A stretch of DNA of 64,000 bases from Ureibacillus endophyticus (GCF_003628435.1 NZ_RBZN01000016.1:1-64000), one strand, 5' to 3'; shown: positions 8,304-17,966, counted from the first letter of the stretch. Notes: generated from the letters alone by a model not told the origin. Numbers and translations are program-made.

Positions 8304-8330
8304 GGCAGTACCCGAAAAACGGGAACTGCC
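8304..8330 (-). terminator. Terminator of the SLH protein gene
   Basis: Stem GGCAGT.CCCG with its complement (one mismatch pair) and a 5-nt loop, followed on the minus strand by UUUUU. Confidence 0.8.
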
Positions 8331-8339
8331 CTTCTTCTT

Positions 8340-10565
8340 TTAATAATATTGTAATTCTCTTCCAGACTCGTTAACTTTATGTGCTAAACGGATTGTTGAT
8401 ACCGCAATGTCTGCATAAGATACTTCTTTTTTAGGACTAAATAGGTCATTTTCTGTTGGTAGAAGTTCTAATGCAACAGCTAATGCAACATGTCCAGTAT
8501 TTGTAACATCTGCAGCATCTTTCACATTTACTTTATAAATGTCTTTATGTTTTGCTGCCTGTTCTAAACCTAGAGCACGAATATACCAAACAGCTAATTC
8601 TTCACGAGTTAGCTTTGCTTCTGGATTAAAAGTATCGTTTGATGCATCTAGAATTCCGATTGCAACCGCTCTTTCAATCACACCAAAGTATGGGTGATCT
8701 GGTCCAATATTTTCGAAGGTTTGTGTTGTTTCTTCTTGTTGAGGATACATACCCTCATAGAAGTAAGTAAGTGATTTTACTAAAACTTTGATTGCCTCAC
8801 CTTTAGTAATTGCACTATTTGCATTGAAAGTACTAGAATCTTTTACTTCTAAAATATTTTTTTCAATTAAGTAATTTAACTCTTTTTCAGCAGTTGGATG
8901 TGTTACTGTAGACGTTTCTTTCTTTCCAAACAAGCTCGCCCATTCACCTGTTGTTGCATCAAGTGAACTAATTTGTTGTTCGTTATAAGTTGGTACATAA
9001 ACTAATGAATAATGTTTCTCTTCTTCATTTTGTTTCGTGTAAAGTAATTCTAGATTCATTGATTCTTTGAAACGATCAGTTGCTTCATTTACAGATAATA
9101 TTCCTTCCGTTGAAGGCCACTCATCAATATTTTGATCGTTCACATATAAATTCGTTACTTCGCCTTTGTCTGTAATACTAACGTTTATATCATCACCAGT
9201 AACAGCGATACCATTTACAATTCTAGGGAATGTGAAGTTATATACTCCTCGTTGCTTATCATAATATGGCTCGTTAATTGGTTTTGCATATTGATTTAAA
9301 TAAGATGGTACCCACTCTCTTAAGAAAGCAGTAGCTTTTGATAGAGCTTCAGCTTTTGATAGTGTAGCCTTTGTATCTTCTTCTTTTTTCGTTTCAGTTA
9401 ACACTTCATTTTTTAAATTATGATACTGAATAAGTTCTCCTGTTGCCTTATCAATTTCGATACTAGTACCATATCCACCATTTTTATATTCATATGAATA
9501 GTTAATCATAATGACTTCTTTGCCATTGTAATTTGTCGTTTCTTCAACACTGTGAATTGTTAACTTAACATCTTCTGAATCAATCTTTAAAAGATCGTTT
9601 GCAATTGTTTTTGCTTGTTCAGTAGTAATTCCAGGTTGTCTAGGTGATAGTTTTTGATTAACTATTGGTTCTACTGTTTTTCTAGCAGGTAGTGATTGAG
9701 AAATACCATCCGCTGTAAACCAATTACCACTTAGAGCATGTACTCCACTGAATTGAGAAGTTGGATTATAAACTAGCTGTACAGTACGTTCACCACTTAG
9801 GTAATCATAATTGATTTGGTATTGTAATTGAACAGATAGGTTGTCCTTAATTTTTTTCAAAACATCAGCTTGTAATTTTAACTGACCTTTCTCATCAAAT
9901 GTTGATTTTTGTGCTGTCGTATTACGATAGAAATCTGTTATCTCACCATTTCCTAGCACTGTAACATTAATTTGTTGATCTGCAACTTTTACATCTGAGT
10001 GTGTTTTCGCAAACGTAAACGCATAGCGAATCGGCTCTGTTAATAGTTGGTTCCCATATAAGTAGTAATAGTTACTATCATTTGTAATTAATTTGTATTC
10101 ATTGCTGTTTGGGAATTTTTTTATAAAGTTTAAGGCAATTTGTTTCGCCTCATCCTCAGTTACTTTTGCAGGGAACAACGCATCGGATTGATTAATAGGT
10201 TGGAAATAGAAATTTTCAACTTCCAAATTATCTCCAGCAAATGTAATACTACCGTAAACATATTTCCCTTTAATATTTTTATTAAAATTTAAATTGTAAC
10301 GAATTGTATCGTCCCAAGGGTATTCCTGCCCAGAACTCATGTAAAAATCGTTGTTTGATAAAAAATCAAACTTATTTGGGAAAAGCTCTTTTAATTTTTT
10401 TATTAAATCTTCTTTTGCAACTTGAGCTTCTGTTGATGCAACCTGAATTAGTATTTTTTCAGCTTGTCCACCCACAGGAGTTTGAGCACTTGCAACAGAA
10501 GCCAATAGACCTAGAGATAGCGCGGCTGTTGTAACAGGAATTCCAATTTTTTTAAACTTAACCAA
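8340..10565 (-). CDS. S-layer-homology protein with YcdB/PepSY-type repeats
   Basis: Secreted cell-surface protein, 741 aa. A signal peptide spans residues about 1-28 (KFKK then a hydrophobic core, cleavage after ASA). The bulk (30-560) consists of repeated YcdB/YcdC and PepSY-like modules, recognised by repeating TxxEAxxIA...F and TGELxxYH elements; these are usually found as inhibitory or propeptide-like domains. The last 180 residues hold three SLH repeats (starts near ITKGEAIKVL, LTREELAVWYI and VSYADIAVSTIR) that anchor proteins to secondary cell-wall polymer. Start chosen as TTG at 10565 because AGGAGGGG lies 5 bases before it; the ATG eight codons upstream has no ribosome site. Monocistronic. 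No catalytic motif seen. Confidence 0.8.
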   Translation of the reverse strand: MVKFKKIGIPVTTAALSLGLLASVASAQTPVGGQAEKILIQVASTEAQVAKEDLIKKLKELFPNKFDFLSNNDFYMSSGQEYPWDDTIRYNLNFNKNIKGKYVYGSITFAGDNLEVENFYFQPINQSDALFPAKVTEDEAKQIALNFIKKFPNSNEYKLITNDSNYYYLYGNQLLTEPIRYAFTFAKTHSDVKVADQQINVTVLGNGEITDFYRNTTAQKSTFDEKGQLKLQADVLKKIKDNLSVQLQYQINYDYLSGERTVQLVYNPTSQFSGVHALSGNWFTADGISQSLPARKTVEPIVNQKLSPRQPGITTEQAKTIANDLLKIDSEDVKLTIHSVEETTNYNGKEVIMINYSYEYKNGGYGTSIEIDKATGELIQYHNLKNEVLTETKKEEDTKATLSKAEALSKATAFLREWVPSYLNQYAKPINEPYYDKQRGVYNFTFPRIVNGIAVTGDDINVSITDKGEVTNLYVNDQNIDEWPSTEGILSVNEATDRFKESMNLELLYTKQNEEEKHYSLVYVPTYNEQQISSLDATTGEWASLFGKKETSTVTHPTAEKELNYLIEKNILEVKDSSTFNANSAITKGEAIKVLVKSLTYFYEGMYPQQEETTQTFENIGPDHPYFGVIERAVAIGILDASNDTFNPEAKLTREELAVWYIRALGLEQAAKHKDIYKVNVKDAADVTNTGHVALAVALELLPTENDLFSPKKEVSYADIAVSTIRLAHKVNESGRELQYY

Positions 10566-10679
10566 AATACCCCTCCTCACTTTATACATACCATTTTATT
10601 ACATAATAGGAAATTAAAAAATAGACTTTTGTCTCTATTAACCTTACATTTATGTCACAAAGTGGTTTACAAAAAAATA

Positions 10680-10714
10680 GCCTCAAATCTACTAGTAATT
10701 CGTAGTTTCGAGGC
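10680..10714 (-). terminator. Terminator of the LysM-GH18 gene
   Basis: Stem with GCCTC/GAGGC base and two mismatches, followed on the minus strand by a run of seven U, 12 bases past the stop codon. Confidence 0.75.
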
Positions 10715-10725
10715 ACAGAATATAG

Positions 10726-12015
10726 TTAACGTTTTGTTACATTGAAATTCTCACCTATTAATAACCAGTTTTGTGGGAATGGGAACCCTAGCTTCCAATA
10801 ACTAATTCCTCTTAAATTGAGTCTCTTCATCAGATTAAACTTTGCCTGAATGGATCTTGCATCTTCAAACCAAACTTTGTGAGCTTTTCCCGCGCTATCT
10901 ACATAATTAAAGTGTGGTGCTTGTGCTGTGTAGTCATATTGAATGGCAACATTATTATCCCTAGCAATTTCAATCGCTCTTTGTGGACTTACTGCTCGTG
11001 CATATTGGCCACCTGGAACAAATGGTAGTGTCCAATCATAACCATATAAATTTTGACCCATCATGATTTTACTAGCAGGCATTTCTGTTAAGGCATAACG
11101 TAATACTTTTTCTACTTCTTGAATTGGTGAAACTGCCATCGGAGGTCCTCCAGAATACCCCCATTCATAGGTCATTAATACAACAAAGTCAACTATCTCT
11201 CCATGTGCCCGGTAATCATGCGCTTCATACCATTGACCTGCTTGATCCGCACTTGTTTTAGGAGCAAGAGCGCTTGAGATTAAGAACCCTTCATTGTGTA
11301 AATAATTAGCTGCTTTTCTTAAAAAGTTATTGTATGCTTCTCGTTGATCGCCTGGTAAAAACTCAAAATCAAAATGAATATCGGATACTCCACCAATTCT
11401 ACGTGCTTCGTCTACAATGTTTTCAAGCAATACATCTTGAACTGCTGAACTTTGTAAGATAGCTCTGCCTAGTTCACCACTAAATTGACCATTTTCTAAA
11501 TTGGTAACAACTAGCATTAAAGTTGCACCTGTGGATTGTGCCACCTCTGGAATTCCTACAGTTGGGATTGGATCTAGGCTACCATCCCGTCTAGCTTCAT
11601 AACTAAAAGGTGCTAAGTATGTTAAGTATCTTCCTATCTCTCTCGCTTCAGTTAATAATTCTTCACTAACTGTATCCCCCATTGGTTCGATATAAATATT
11701 CACTTCTGCATCTCGTTTTGGCATAGGTGGAATATAGAGACGTGTTCCAACAGCTAATGGTGCATTTGGATTGATGCCGTTGATTTGTGCTAACGTCGTA
11801 TAATTTATTCCAAAACGTTGTGCTATTGAAAATAACGTGTCCCCTGGTTGAACCCAATAAAAGCTTCCGTAAATTGGAATGACCAAAGCTTGACCGATTA
11901 CTAAAGTTTCAGCACCCTCTATCTGGTTAGCACGGGCGATATTTTCTACCGTACTTCCGTAGGCTTGTGCTATCCCATATAACGATTGACCCGGTTGAAC
12001 AACATGTATTTGAAT
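10726..12015 (-). CDS. LysM-GH18 spore cortex/peptidoglycan hydrolase (YaaH/SleL-like), ATT start
   Basis: Glycosidase resembling the spore-germination N-acetylglucosaminidases YaaH/SleL. Two N-terminal LysM domains bind peptidoglycan: residues about 2-47 and 51-96 (WVQPGDTLFSIAQRFG). The GH18 barrel follows; the usual DxxDxE catalytic motif appears as DIHFDFEF (about residue 210). No signal peptide, as for SleL. An ATG exists at 11886, but that would delete the whole first LysM domain, whose in-frame sequence is intact upstream. The only well-placed initiator is an ATT codon at 12015, 7 bases after GGGGAGG. Length from there is 429 aa, typical for the family. Start assignment is inference; the upstream coding is clear. 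Confidence 0.82.
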   Translation of the reverse strand: MQIHVVQPGQSLYGIAQAYGSTVENIARANQIEGAETLVIGQALVIPIYGSFYWVQPGDTLFSIAQRFGINYTTLAQINGINPNAPLAVGTRLYIPPMPKRDAEVNIYIEPMGDTVSEELLTEAREIGRYLTYLAPFSYEARRDGSLDPIPTVGIPEVAQSTGATLMLVVTNLENGQFSGELGRAILQSSAVQDVLLENIVDEARRIGGVSDIHFDFEFLPGDQREAYNNFLRKAANYLHNEGFLISSALAPKTSADQAGQWYEAHDYRAHGEIVDFVVLMTYEWGYSGGPPMAVSPIQEVEKVLRYALTEMPASKIMMGQNLYGYDWTLPFVPGGQYARAVSPQRAIEIARDNNVAIQYDYTAQAPHFNYVDSAGKAHKVWFEDARSIQAKFNLMKRLNLRGISYWKLGFPFPQNWLLIGENFNVTKR

Positions 12016-12100
12016 TGTATTTCCTCCCCTTTACGTTGTTCGAAACAATACACCAATAAATTTTATGTTTTTACTGAGGAGAAAATCACAACAATAAATA

Positions 12101-12143
12101 AAATGGGCTACTAATGTTCAATTGTTCCATTAGTAGCCCATTT
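12101..12143 (-). terminator. Terminator of the EAL protein gene
   Basis: A 16-bp perfect stem (12101-12116 with 12128-12143) and 11-nt loop adjoining the EAL gene stop, followed by UUUUAUUUAUU on the minus strand. Confidence 0.85.
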
Positions 12144-12144
12144 G

Positions 12145-13356
12145 TTAATTCACAATATTATGTTCGTAAAGGTAATCATACGTAACGTCCACAAATAAAT
12201 ATTCATGGTCATTAAGTGCCATCGAGTACGTACGCGTTAATTCGCCTGTCACAATGTCACTATAGATACTAGAAAGTTCACCTTTTCCATCATTTCTCAA
12301 TTTAATAATATTGAATAAGAAATACGGACGCCAACTCCAGTTTTTCCCTACAGCCTCTTGATCCACTATCCAATTTCCGTTTTGACGAACGATATTCGGC
12401 GAGATTTGGAACCCTTCCTCATTACAAATATAAAAACGGAATGCAATATTCTCCAATTGTTTTGCAAGCTGCAATAATTTCTCATCATTATTTCGTTCAG
12501 GTTTTGTATTCTCAACAATTGTGGCAATCTTCTTTTTTAATTGAAGCATTTCACCGTATTTCACTTCCAATAACCGCTTTTCAGTTGAAATAAACTGTTG
12601 GCATTCATTACGGAAACGTTCTTTTAATGTATCTTTCGGAATAAACTGATTCGATGGTTTTTGCAAATACCCACCTTTAAAATAGCGTGCACCATTTTTC
12701 CATGCATGGTGTAATTGATAATCTGTTGATATATTATCAAACATTAAAGTAGCACCAATTTTCACTGCTAATGCTTGAATTGTCGTAAACACGTGGTTTT
12801 GTGCTCCCCACGCATTGTAATTTAATTGGCTAACATTAATTTTTAAGACTGCTGGTTCAAACATCAATATTTGATCCAAATTACTTTCAGAACCAATTTG
12901 ATCTAATGCAATTTTTACACCATATGTTTTTATATATCGAATTGGATGTTGTAACTGTTCAAGATCTCCAACATACTTATGTTCTGGAATTACTAAATAA
13001 ATGTATGGAAATTGACTTTCTTCAACCAATTCTTTTAACATTTCGAAATATCTATCACCAAAATCAATCATAAGTAAATTAGGATTACAAGGTAAATAGA
13101 GGGCAATCTGTTTTTGTAAAACTTCTTCCTTTGAAAATGTAATCGCTTTCTTTATAAGATTTAACTCCATTTCAGATCGTAAATCTTCTGGAATCGTTTC
13201 ATCATATGTAAGTTCAGTAACGTTTACCGTTTTCCCTTCAATTGTAAATTGTCCAATTACTTCATATGCTACGATTACATGCTCATCGGCACTGTAAATT
13301 GGTTCAAAAGAGACGTTCATATCATCTACTTTGTCTAAAATATTCAGAACATCCAT
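12145..13356 (-). CDS. Degenerate EAL-domain protein (YkuI-like)
   Basis: Cytoplasmic protein of 403 aa: an EAL-type domain (about residues 1-245), a short helical linker (about 250-310) and a C-terminal sensor-like domain. The layout matches B. subtilis YkuI. Several catalytic positions of c-di-GMP phosphodiesterases are altered: EVI (32-34) in place of EAL, DQIG (152-155) in place of DDFG, and FDNIS (206-210) where EGVE is expected, while LKIN and the late GGYLQKP are retained. It may therefore bind but not cleave c-di-GMP. The start is placed at 13356 because GGTGGGGGG precedes that ATG; an upstream ATG has no ribosome site. Monocistronic. Confidence 0.8.
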   Translation of the reverse strand: MDVLNILDKVDDMNVSFEPIYSADEHVIVAYEVIGQFTIEGKTVNVTELTYDETIPEDLRSEMELNLIKKAITFSKEEVLQKQIALYLPCNPNLLMIDFGDRYFEMLKELVEESQFPYIYLVIPEHKYVGDLEQLQHPIRYIKTYGVKIALDQIGSESNLDQILMFEPAVLKINVSQLNYNAWGAQNHVFTTIQALAVKIGATLMFDNISTDYQLHHAWKNGARYFKGGYLQKPSNQFIPKDTLKERFRNECQQFISTEKRLLEVKYGEMLQLKKKIATIVENTKPERNNDEKLLQLAKQLENIAFRFYICNEEGFQISPNIVRQNGNWIVDQEAVGKNWSWRPYFLFNIIKLRNDGKGELSSIYSDIVTGELTRTYSMALNDHEYLFVDVTYDYLYEHNIVN

Positions 13357-13548
13357 TTGTCTAACCCCCCACCAAAATCTTATAAAACAATAATTACTAC
13401 CATAATGATTATACACTATTTTTCATGTTAGAAAAGATAACACAACGAAAAGAATACTTTTAATATAATAAAAATAAAAAGAACACACCGTTAATAAGTG
13501 TATTCTTGTTGAAGTGGAAATATTACATTATTAAATTTAAAGTTAAAT

Positions 13549-13575
13549 AAAAAACGAGTATAAAACTCGTTTTTT
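13549..13575. terminator. Terminator of the DHA2 exporter gene
   Basis: Hairpin with CGAGT/ACTCG core flanked by A6 and T6, so it can work in both directions. It sits just past the stop of the exporter on the minus strand. Confidence 0.75.
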
Positions 13576-13591
13576 ATGATTTTATAAAGCT

Positions 13592-15076
13592 TTATTTCAT
13601 TTGTGGTTGTTCTGGATTAACGGCGCGTTTTAGGAAGAACGATAGTATTAGGGCAACTAATGAAATAATTGTTGCCACAAAGAATGCGAATTCGATTCCT
13701 TCTAAAAGTGCTTGTTGTGTAATTTGAGTTTTTAACTCTAACATCTGTGCTTCTGTCATTTGTCCAGTTGCATTTGCAGCAGCATCTTTTGCCAAATCCT
13801 CCCCAACAGAAGTTGTACGAGCATTCATCACTGCGATTAAGATAGCAGTACCAATTGAACCTGCAATTTGTTGAATCGTATTGTTTGTCGCAGTTCCATG
13901 TGGATTTAAACGTCTTGGTAGTGAGTTTAACCCATTTGTTGTAATTGGCATCATTACAAGAGACATACCAAACATTCGTAATGAGTAAACCATAATAATG
14001 TATAATTTTGTTGATTCTAAATCCAACTGTGACAATAAGTAAGTAGAAACAGTAGTGATTGTAAGACCAACAACTGCTAAAATTCGAGGACCCATTTTAT
14101 CAAACAATTTCCCTGTAATTGGTGACATGAGTCCCATAACGATGGCACCTGGTAACATCATTAAACCAGATTCTAACGGATCAATACCACGAACATTTTG
14201 TACATAGGCTGGTGTTAAAATCATACCACCCATTAATGCCATTGCAATGACTGTGTTAATTATTGCAGCATATGCAAATGGTCTTGCTTTGAAAATTTCC
14301 ATACTTAGTAATGGCGTTTCTAATCTTAACTGACGTAATACAAAAAGAACGACTCCTATTACACCAATTACAATGGTTGTAATAACGATTGGATCTGACC
14401 AACCATCATTACCTGCAGTACTGAAACCATAAAGAATTCCACCAAAACCGATTGTTGAAAGTACTAATGAAAAATAATCTAATGTTACTTTTTTAGTAGG
14501 TAAAATATTTTTTAACTTCCAAATACTTAAAAGCAAACTTATTAACGCAAATGGTAAAATCATACCAAATAATACGCGCCAATCATAATGCTCTACAATA
14601 TATCCTGATAACGTTGGTCCAATTGCTGGGGCTGAAATCATAACTAAACCAAACACACCCATAGCTGCACCACGTTTTTCAATTGGAAAACTAATTAACA
14701 TTACGTTCATTAATAATGGACCCATTACCGATGAACCAACAGCTTGAAGCATTCTTCCTATTAATAGGATACTAAATGTTGGAGAATATGCTGCTAATGC
14801 TGTACCCACTGTAAAAATAACAGTTGCTACAATAAATAACGGTCTAGTATTAAATCGTGTAATTAAAAAGGCTGACGCTGGAATTAATACACCACTCACA
14901 AGCATGTATCCAGTTACAAGCCATTGTACTGTTGCGTACGTCACTTTAAAATCTTCCATCATTGTTGGAAGTGCCACATTTAATAATGTGTTATTTAAAA
15001 ATGACACAAAAGCTCCGACAAATAATATTGCTATCATTAAATACGGAGGCTTTTTCGTTGTTTGCTCATTGTTCAT
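13592..15076 (-). CDS. DHA2-family (14-TM) multidrug MFS exporter, LmrB-like
   Basis: Drug:proton antiporter of the EmrB/QacA (DHA2) group, 494 aa with 14 predicted transmembrane segments. Family motifs are visible: motif A-like LITRFNTRPLF near residue 68, motif C-type APAIGPTLSGYI near 149 and a long central loop. The divergent TetR gene 166 bases away is the obvious regulator. It is closely related to the exporter at 22719-24173 and to the fragment at 24276-24627, for example in the LPxxLxxHGTAxNNTxxQIAG block. The ribosome site is weak. Substrate not predictable. Confidence 0.88.
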   Translation of the reverse strand: MNNEQTTKKPPYLMIAILFVGAFVSFLNNTLLNVALPTMMEDFKVTYATVQWLVTGYMLVSGVLIPASAFLITRFNTRPLFIVATVIFTVGTALAAYSPTFSILLIGRMLQAVGSSVMGPLLMNVMLISFPIEKRGAAMGVFGLVMISAPAIGPTLSGYIVEHYDWRVLFGMILPFALISLLLSIWKLKNILPTKKVTLDYFSLVLSTIGFGGILYGFSTAGNDGWSDPIVITTIVIGVIGVVLFVLRQLRLETPLLSMEIFKARPFAYAAIINTVIAMALMGGMILTPAYVQNVRGIDPLESGLMMLPGAIVMGLMSPITGKLFDKMGPRILAVVGLTITTVSTYLLSQLDLESTKLYIIMVYSLRMFGMSLVMMPITTNGLNSLPRRLNPHGTATNNTIQQIAGSIGTAILIAVMNARTTSVGEDLAKDAAANATGQMTEAQMLELKTQITQQALLEGIEFAFFVATIISLVALILSFFLKRAVNPEQPQMK

Positions 15077-15242
15077 ATTTTAACGTTCACTCTCTCCCAT
15101 TTTATTCACGTAGCTAATTTTATACTCATGGTCTAATTTTTTCAATAAAAATTATAAATTATTTAAAATCATTGATATGAAAGTGTTTACAATTTAGACT
15201 AGTGGTATAATTAAATTAATAATTATAAAAAAAGGTGGAACT

Positions 15243-16139
15243 ATGAATAAAAGAAAAAGACAAATTATCCATGCAGCACGTCACCTTTTCATTGAAAAAG
15301 GGTTTAATGATACTTCTATTATTGACATTATTACTGCAGCTAACGTATCAAAAGGTACTTTTTATAACCATTTCAGTTCTAAAATTGAATGTTTGATTTC
15401 AATATTAGAAGAGACAAGAGAAGAAATAATTAATCAGCGTTCTGAAGTGGCTTTAAATGAAGATCCCTCAAATAAAGAGGTACTAATAAAACAAATTGCG
15501 CTACTTGCCTATATACATCGCAAAAGAAACCTAGCACAAATCTTTGAGTCACTTTCAGGGAATACAGACAAGGAATTAAAAGAGGTTATCCAAAAATATT
15601 TAATATCAGAGCTAACCTGGCTATCTAGCCGGTTCGTTGATATTTATGGTGAGAAAATTAAGGAGTTCTCTTTTGAATGTGCAGTTCAAGCAATGGGAAT
15701 GATGCAACAATCTTTACGAATTTTTGCAATGGCGACAACCCAATTAGCGTCTCCCGAAATCGTTGTACAGGTCATCATGGAGCATATTGATGCGATAATT
15801 GAACGACAGTTGGAATCAAGAAATATCATTTTTACCAGAGATATTTATCAATCATTTTTACAAAAAGTTGATGAAAAAATCATAACGAAAGAAATATTAC
15901 TTGAGCAACTGCATGGATTTAAAGAAAAATTAACACAACATGACCGGGTAGATGGAATTGAATATACAAACTTCCTAATTAAAGAGCTCAATATTGATGA
16001 TGATAAGTTTTTTGTATTAGAATCCATCAGCCAAGCATTTACGAAATCATTCGCCAATACACCCCATGAAGCTGAAGCTCATGAAATTGCAGCTTCCCTA
16101 TGGAGATATTTACAAGGAAAAAGACAACGCAAAAATTAA
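15243..16139 (+). CDS. TetR/AcrR family regulator (long form)
   Basis: DNA-binding repressor with a typical TetR helix-turn-helix: IDIITAANVSKGTFYNHFSSK at residues about 22-42. At 298 aa it is about 100 residues longer than a standard TetR protein; the extra C-terminal part (about 195-298) is helical and charged with no recognised domain. It is divergent from the DHA2 exporter gene, the usual arrangement for a drug-efflux repressor. Ribosome site AAGGTGG before the ATG. The 166-bp gap contains TATAAT (15206-15211) and repeated GTCTAA half-sites on opposite strands (near 15136 and 15196), possible operator parts. Confidence 0.85.
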   Translation: MNKRKRQIIHAARHLFIEKGFNDTSIIDIITAANVSKGTFYNHFSSKIECLISILEETREEIINQRSEVALNEDPSNKEVLIKQIALLAYIHRKRNLAQIFESLSGNTDKELKEVIQKYLISELTWLSSRFVDIYGEKIKEFSFECAVQAMGMMQQSLRIFAMATTQLASPEIVVQVIMEHIDAIIERQLESRNIIFTRDIYQSFLQKVDEKIITKEILLEQLHGFKEKLTQHDRVDGIEYTNFLIKELNIDDDKFFVLESISQAFTKSFANTPHEAEAHEIAASLWRYLQGKRQRKN

Positions 16140-16199
16140 TTTTCTCCCTTTCTTTTGAGGATACTTAATGATAAGAGATTCCTTTTTGGAGGTGGATAG

Positions 16200-17282
16200 A
16201 TGGGATTTAATTTTAGAAAGAGCATAAAGATTGCTCCCGGTGTGCGACTCAATGTCGGAAAGAAAAGTTCCAGCCTTAGCTTTGGCGGAAAAGGACTCCG
16301 CTATTCAATTAACACAAGTGGTAAACGTCGTGCTACGGTTGGAATACCGGGCTCAGGTATTTCTTATTCCACAACAAGTGGTGGGAAAACATATAAATCT
16401 CCCGCCTACCAAAAAAGACAAACTTTAAAGCAGCAACAAATGCAAGAAAAGAAAGAGCTTGCACGATTTGAAGTGGAGACGTATTTAAATACTTGTGAAA
16501 TATTAAAATCTATCCATATTGAAGCAGATGATCAAGTAAATTGGAATGAGTTAGCTACTTGTCCTCCACCATTTCAAAAAAATGAAGTTGGGCCAAATGA
16601 ACAGGTAGCCCTTGAAGCCCTTCACAGCTATAAACCGAGTTTCTTTGGAAGGCTATTAAAAAACGATAAAAGAAAATTATTGGAGAAAGCCGTTTTACTT
16701 GCAAGAAAAGAAGATGAAGAAGCATATGAAGATTGGCAAAAACTAAAAGGATTGGTTGAACGAATTCTTGCTGGTGACTTGGATACATATATGCAAGTCA
16801 TTGAAGAGATGGAGCCATTAAATGATTTAAGCGAATATGGAAGTGGTTTCGAAATCGGTTGTAACGATCCGACCACTCTAGTTGTTACCTTTGATGTCCA
16901 TTCAAAAAGTATTATTCCTACAATGGAGAAAACCTTAACAAAGGCTGGAAATTTGTCTGTTAAAAAGCTAACAAAAACTAAGTATTTTGATTTGCAACAG
17001 GATTATGTGTGTAGTTGTACGATTCGAATTGCTCGCGACCTATTTGCACTTTTGCCAATTGAAACCGCATATGTTCATGCTTATGATGAGCAGCTTAATA
17101 CTGAGAATGGTCATGTAGAAAGATTTTGTATTCTATCGATAAAGTTCGATCGAGCTATTCTTGAAACACTGAACTTTCAATATATCGATCCATCTGATGC
17201 TTTAAATAATTTTATGCACCATATGAAGTTTCGTAAGACATTAGGCTTCAGTGAAGTAGAAGAGATTGCTGATATACAGTAA
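16200..17282 (+). CDS. DUF4236 domain protein
   Basis: Protein of 360 aa whose first about 55 residues form a DUF4236 domain: GFNFRKSIKIAPGVRLNVGK, then Gly/Ser-rich beta strands and the VGIPGSGISYSTT ending. The rest is charged and mainly helical (85-210), then a mixed alpha/beta C-terminal part of unknown family. No signal peptide or membrane segment. Ribosome site GGAGGTGG 5 bases before the ATG. It lies 60 bases after the TetR gene on the same strand and could be cotranscribed. Function unknown; DUF4236 occurs in bacterial and phage proteins. Confidence 0.7.
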   Translation: MGFNFRKSIKIAPGVRLNVGKKSSSLSFGGKGLRYSINTSGKRRATVGIPGSGISYSTTSGGKTYKSPAYQKRQTLKQQQMQEKKELARFEVETYLNTCEILKSIHIEADDQVNWNELATCPPPFQKNEVGPNEQVALEALHSYKPSFFGRLLKNDKRKLLEKAVLLARKEDEEAYEDWQKLKGLVERILAGDLDTYMQVIEEMEPLNDLSEYGSGFEIGCNDPTTLVVTFDVHSKSIIPTMEKTLTKAGNLSVKKLTKTKYFDLQQDYVCSCTIRIARDLFALLPIETAYVHAYDEQLNTENGHVERFCILSIKFDRAILETLNFQYIDPSDALNNFMHHMKFRKTLGFSEVEEIADIQ

Positions 17283-17283
17283 A

Positions 17284-17320
17284 AAAACCATTTTCAAGAT
17301 ACTCACTTGAAAATGGTTTT
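17284..17320. terminator. Bidirectional terminator between DUF4236 and DUF2512 genes
   Basis: A 15-bp perfect stem (AAAACCATTTTCAAG and complement) with a 7-nt loop, flanked by A and T runs, between convergent genes. Confidence 0.85.
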
Positions 17321-17328
17321 CCTTATAT

Positions 17329-17784
17329 TTAACTCATATTATTTTTACTTTTTTGTAATTCAGGATCAATAAACTCTTTTACATATTCAGTTTGTATTTT
17401 CCTTGCTCTCGTAATATTATTTGGCTGATCCACATTCACAAATACATGGTCTCTTAAGTATCTGTGGTAATATAACTCTACACCAAATACAAAAAGCGCT
17501 GCTAGAAATGACGCGGACATGATTGAAACATTTTGGTCTTGTTCAAATAAAAGTGAACCCATCGCCCATATTCCTAAAAACGCTATGACAAAGTCTGCAA
17601 AGGCAGCCCAAATGTTTCCGATATTCGGTAATATAAACATATCCCCGAGGAATGCAATAATTGTTAGCACTGTTCCGATAATAAGAATGTCCACTAATTG
17701 AGCATTAAAGAACAATCCTAATACGAGAATTAATGCAGCTAACGTTACACCATACTTAATAAAAAATGCTTTTGTATATTGCAT
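17329..17784 (-). CDS. DUF2512 family membrane protein (YndM-like)
   Basis: Membrane protein of 151 aa with four hydrophobic segments in the first 110 residues (about 9-24, 28-48, 57-78 and 87-110) and a polar C-terminal tail. It matches the YndM/DUF2512 family found in spore formers, for example in the GDMFILPNIGNIWAAFADF block. The frame is open 30 codons further up, but AAAGGAG lies just before the ATG at 17784, and family members begin near MQYTKAFFIKYG. Role unknown. Confidence 0.75.
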   Translation of the reverse strand: MQYTKAFFIKYGVTLAALILVLGLFFNAQLVDILIIGTVLTIIAFLGDMFILPNIGNIWAAFADFVIAFLGIWAMGSLLFEQDQNVSIMSASFLAALFVFGVELYYHRYLRDHVFVNVDQPNNITRARKIQTEYVKEFIDPELQKSKNNMS

Positions 17785-17966
17785 GAATGAATTCTCCTTT
17801 CCTTCCATCTTACGTTTTAATCTTTCCAGTTCGTTATGGTTCATACATAAGAATATTCTAGAAAAAAGGAGCATTTTTAATTGAAAAAAATATAGTTTCC
17901 TATGCCATTCTATAAGAATAAGTGTTAGAATTTTCAGTAATAGGAAGTTTTAAGGGGGAACATCTT

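Noticed and set aside
11666-11857. 63-aa minus-strand frame inside the LysM-GH18 gene
   Set aside because: It is an out-of-frame reading of the LysM-coding sequence and has no ribosome site.
16231-16876. Several frames overlapping the DUF4236 gene on both strands
   Set aside because: They lie in other frames of a gene with a strong GGAGGTGG start and typical domain; none has its own signals.
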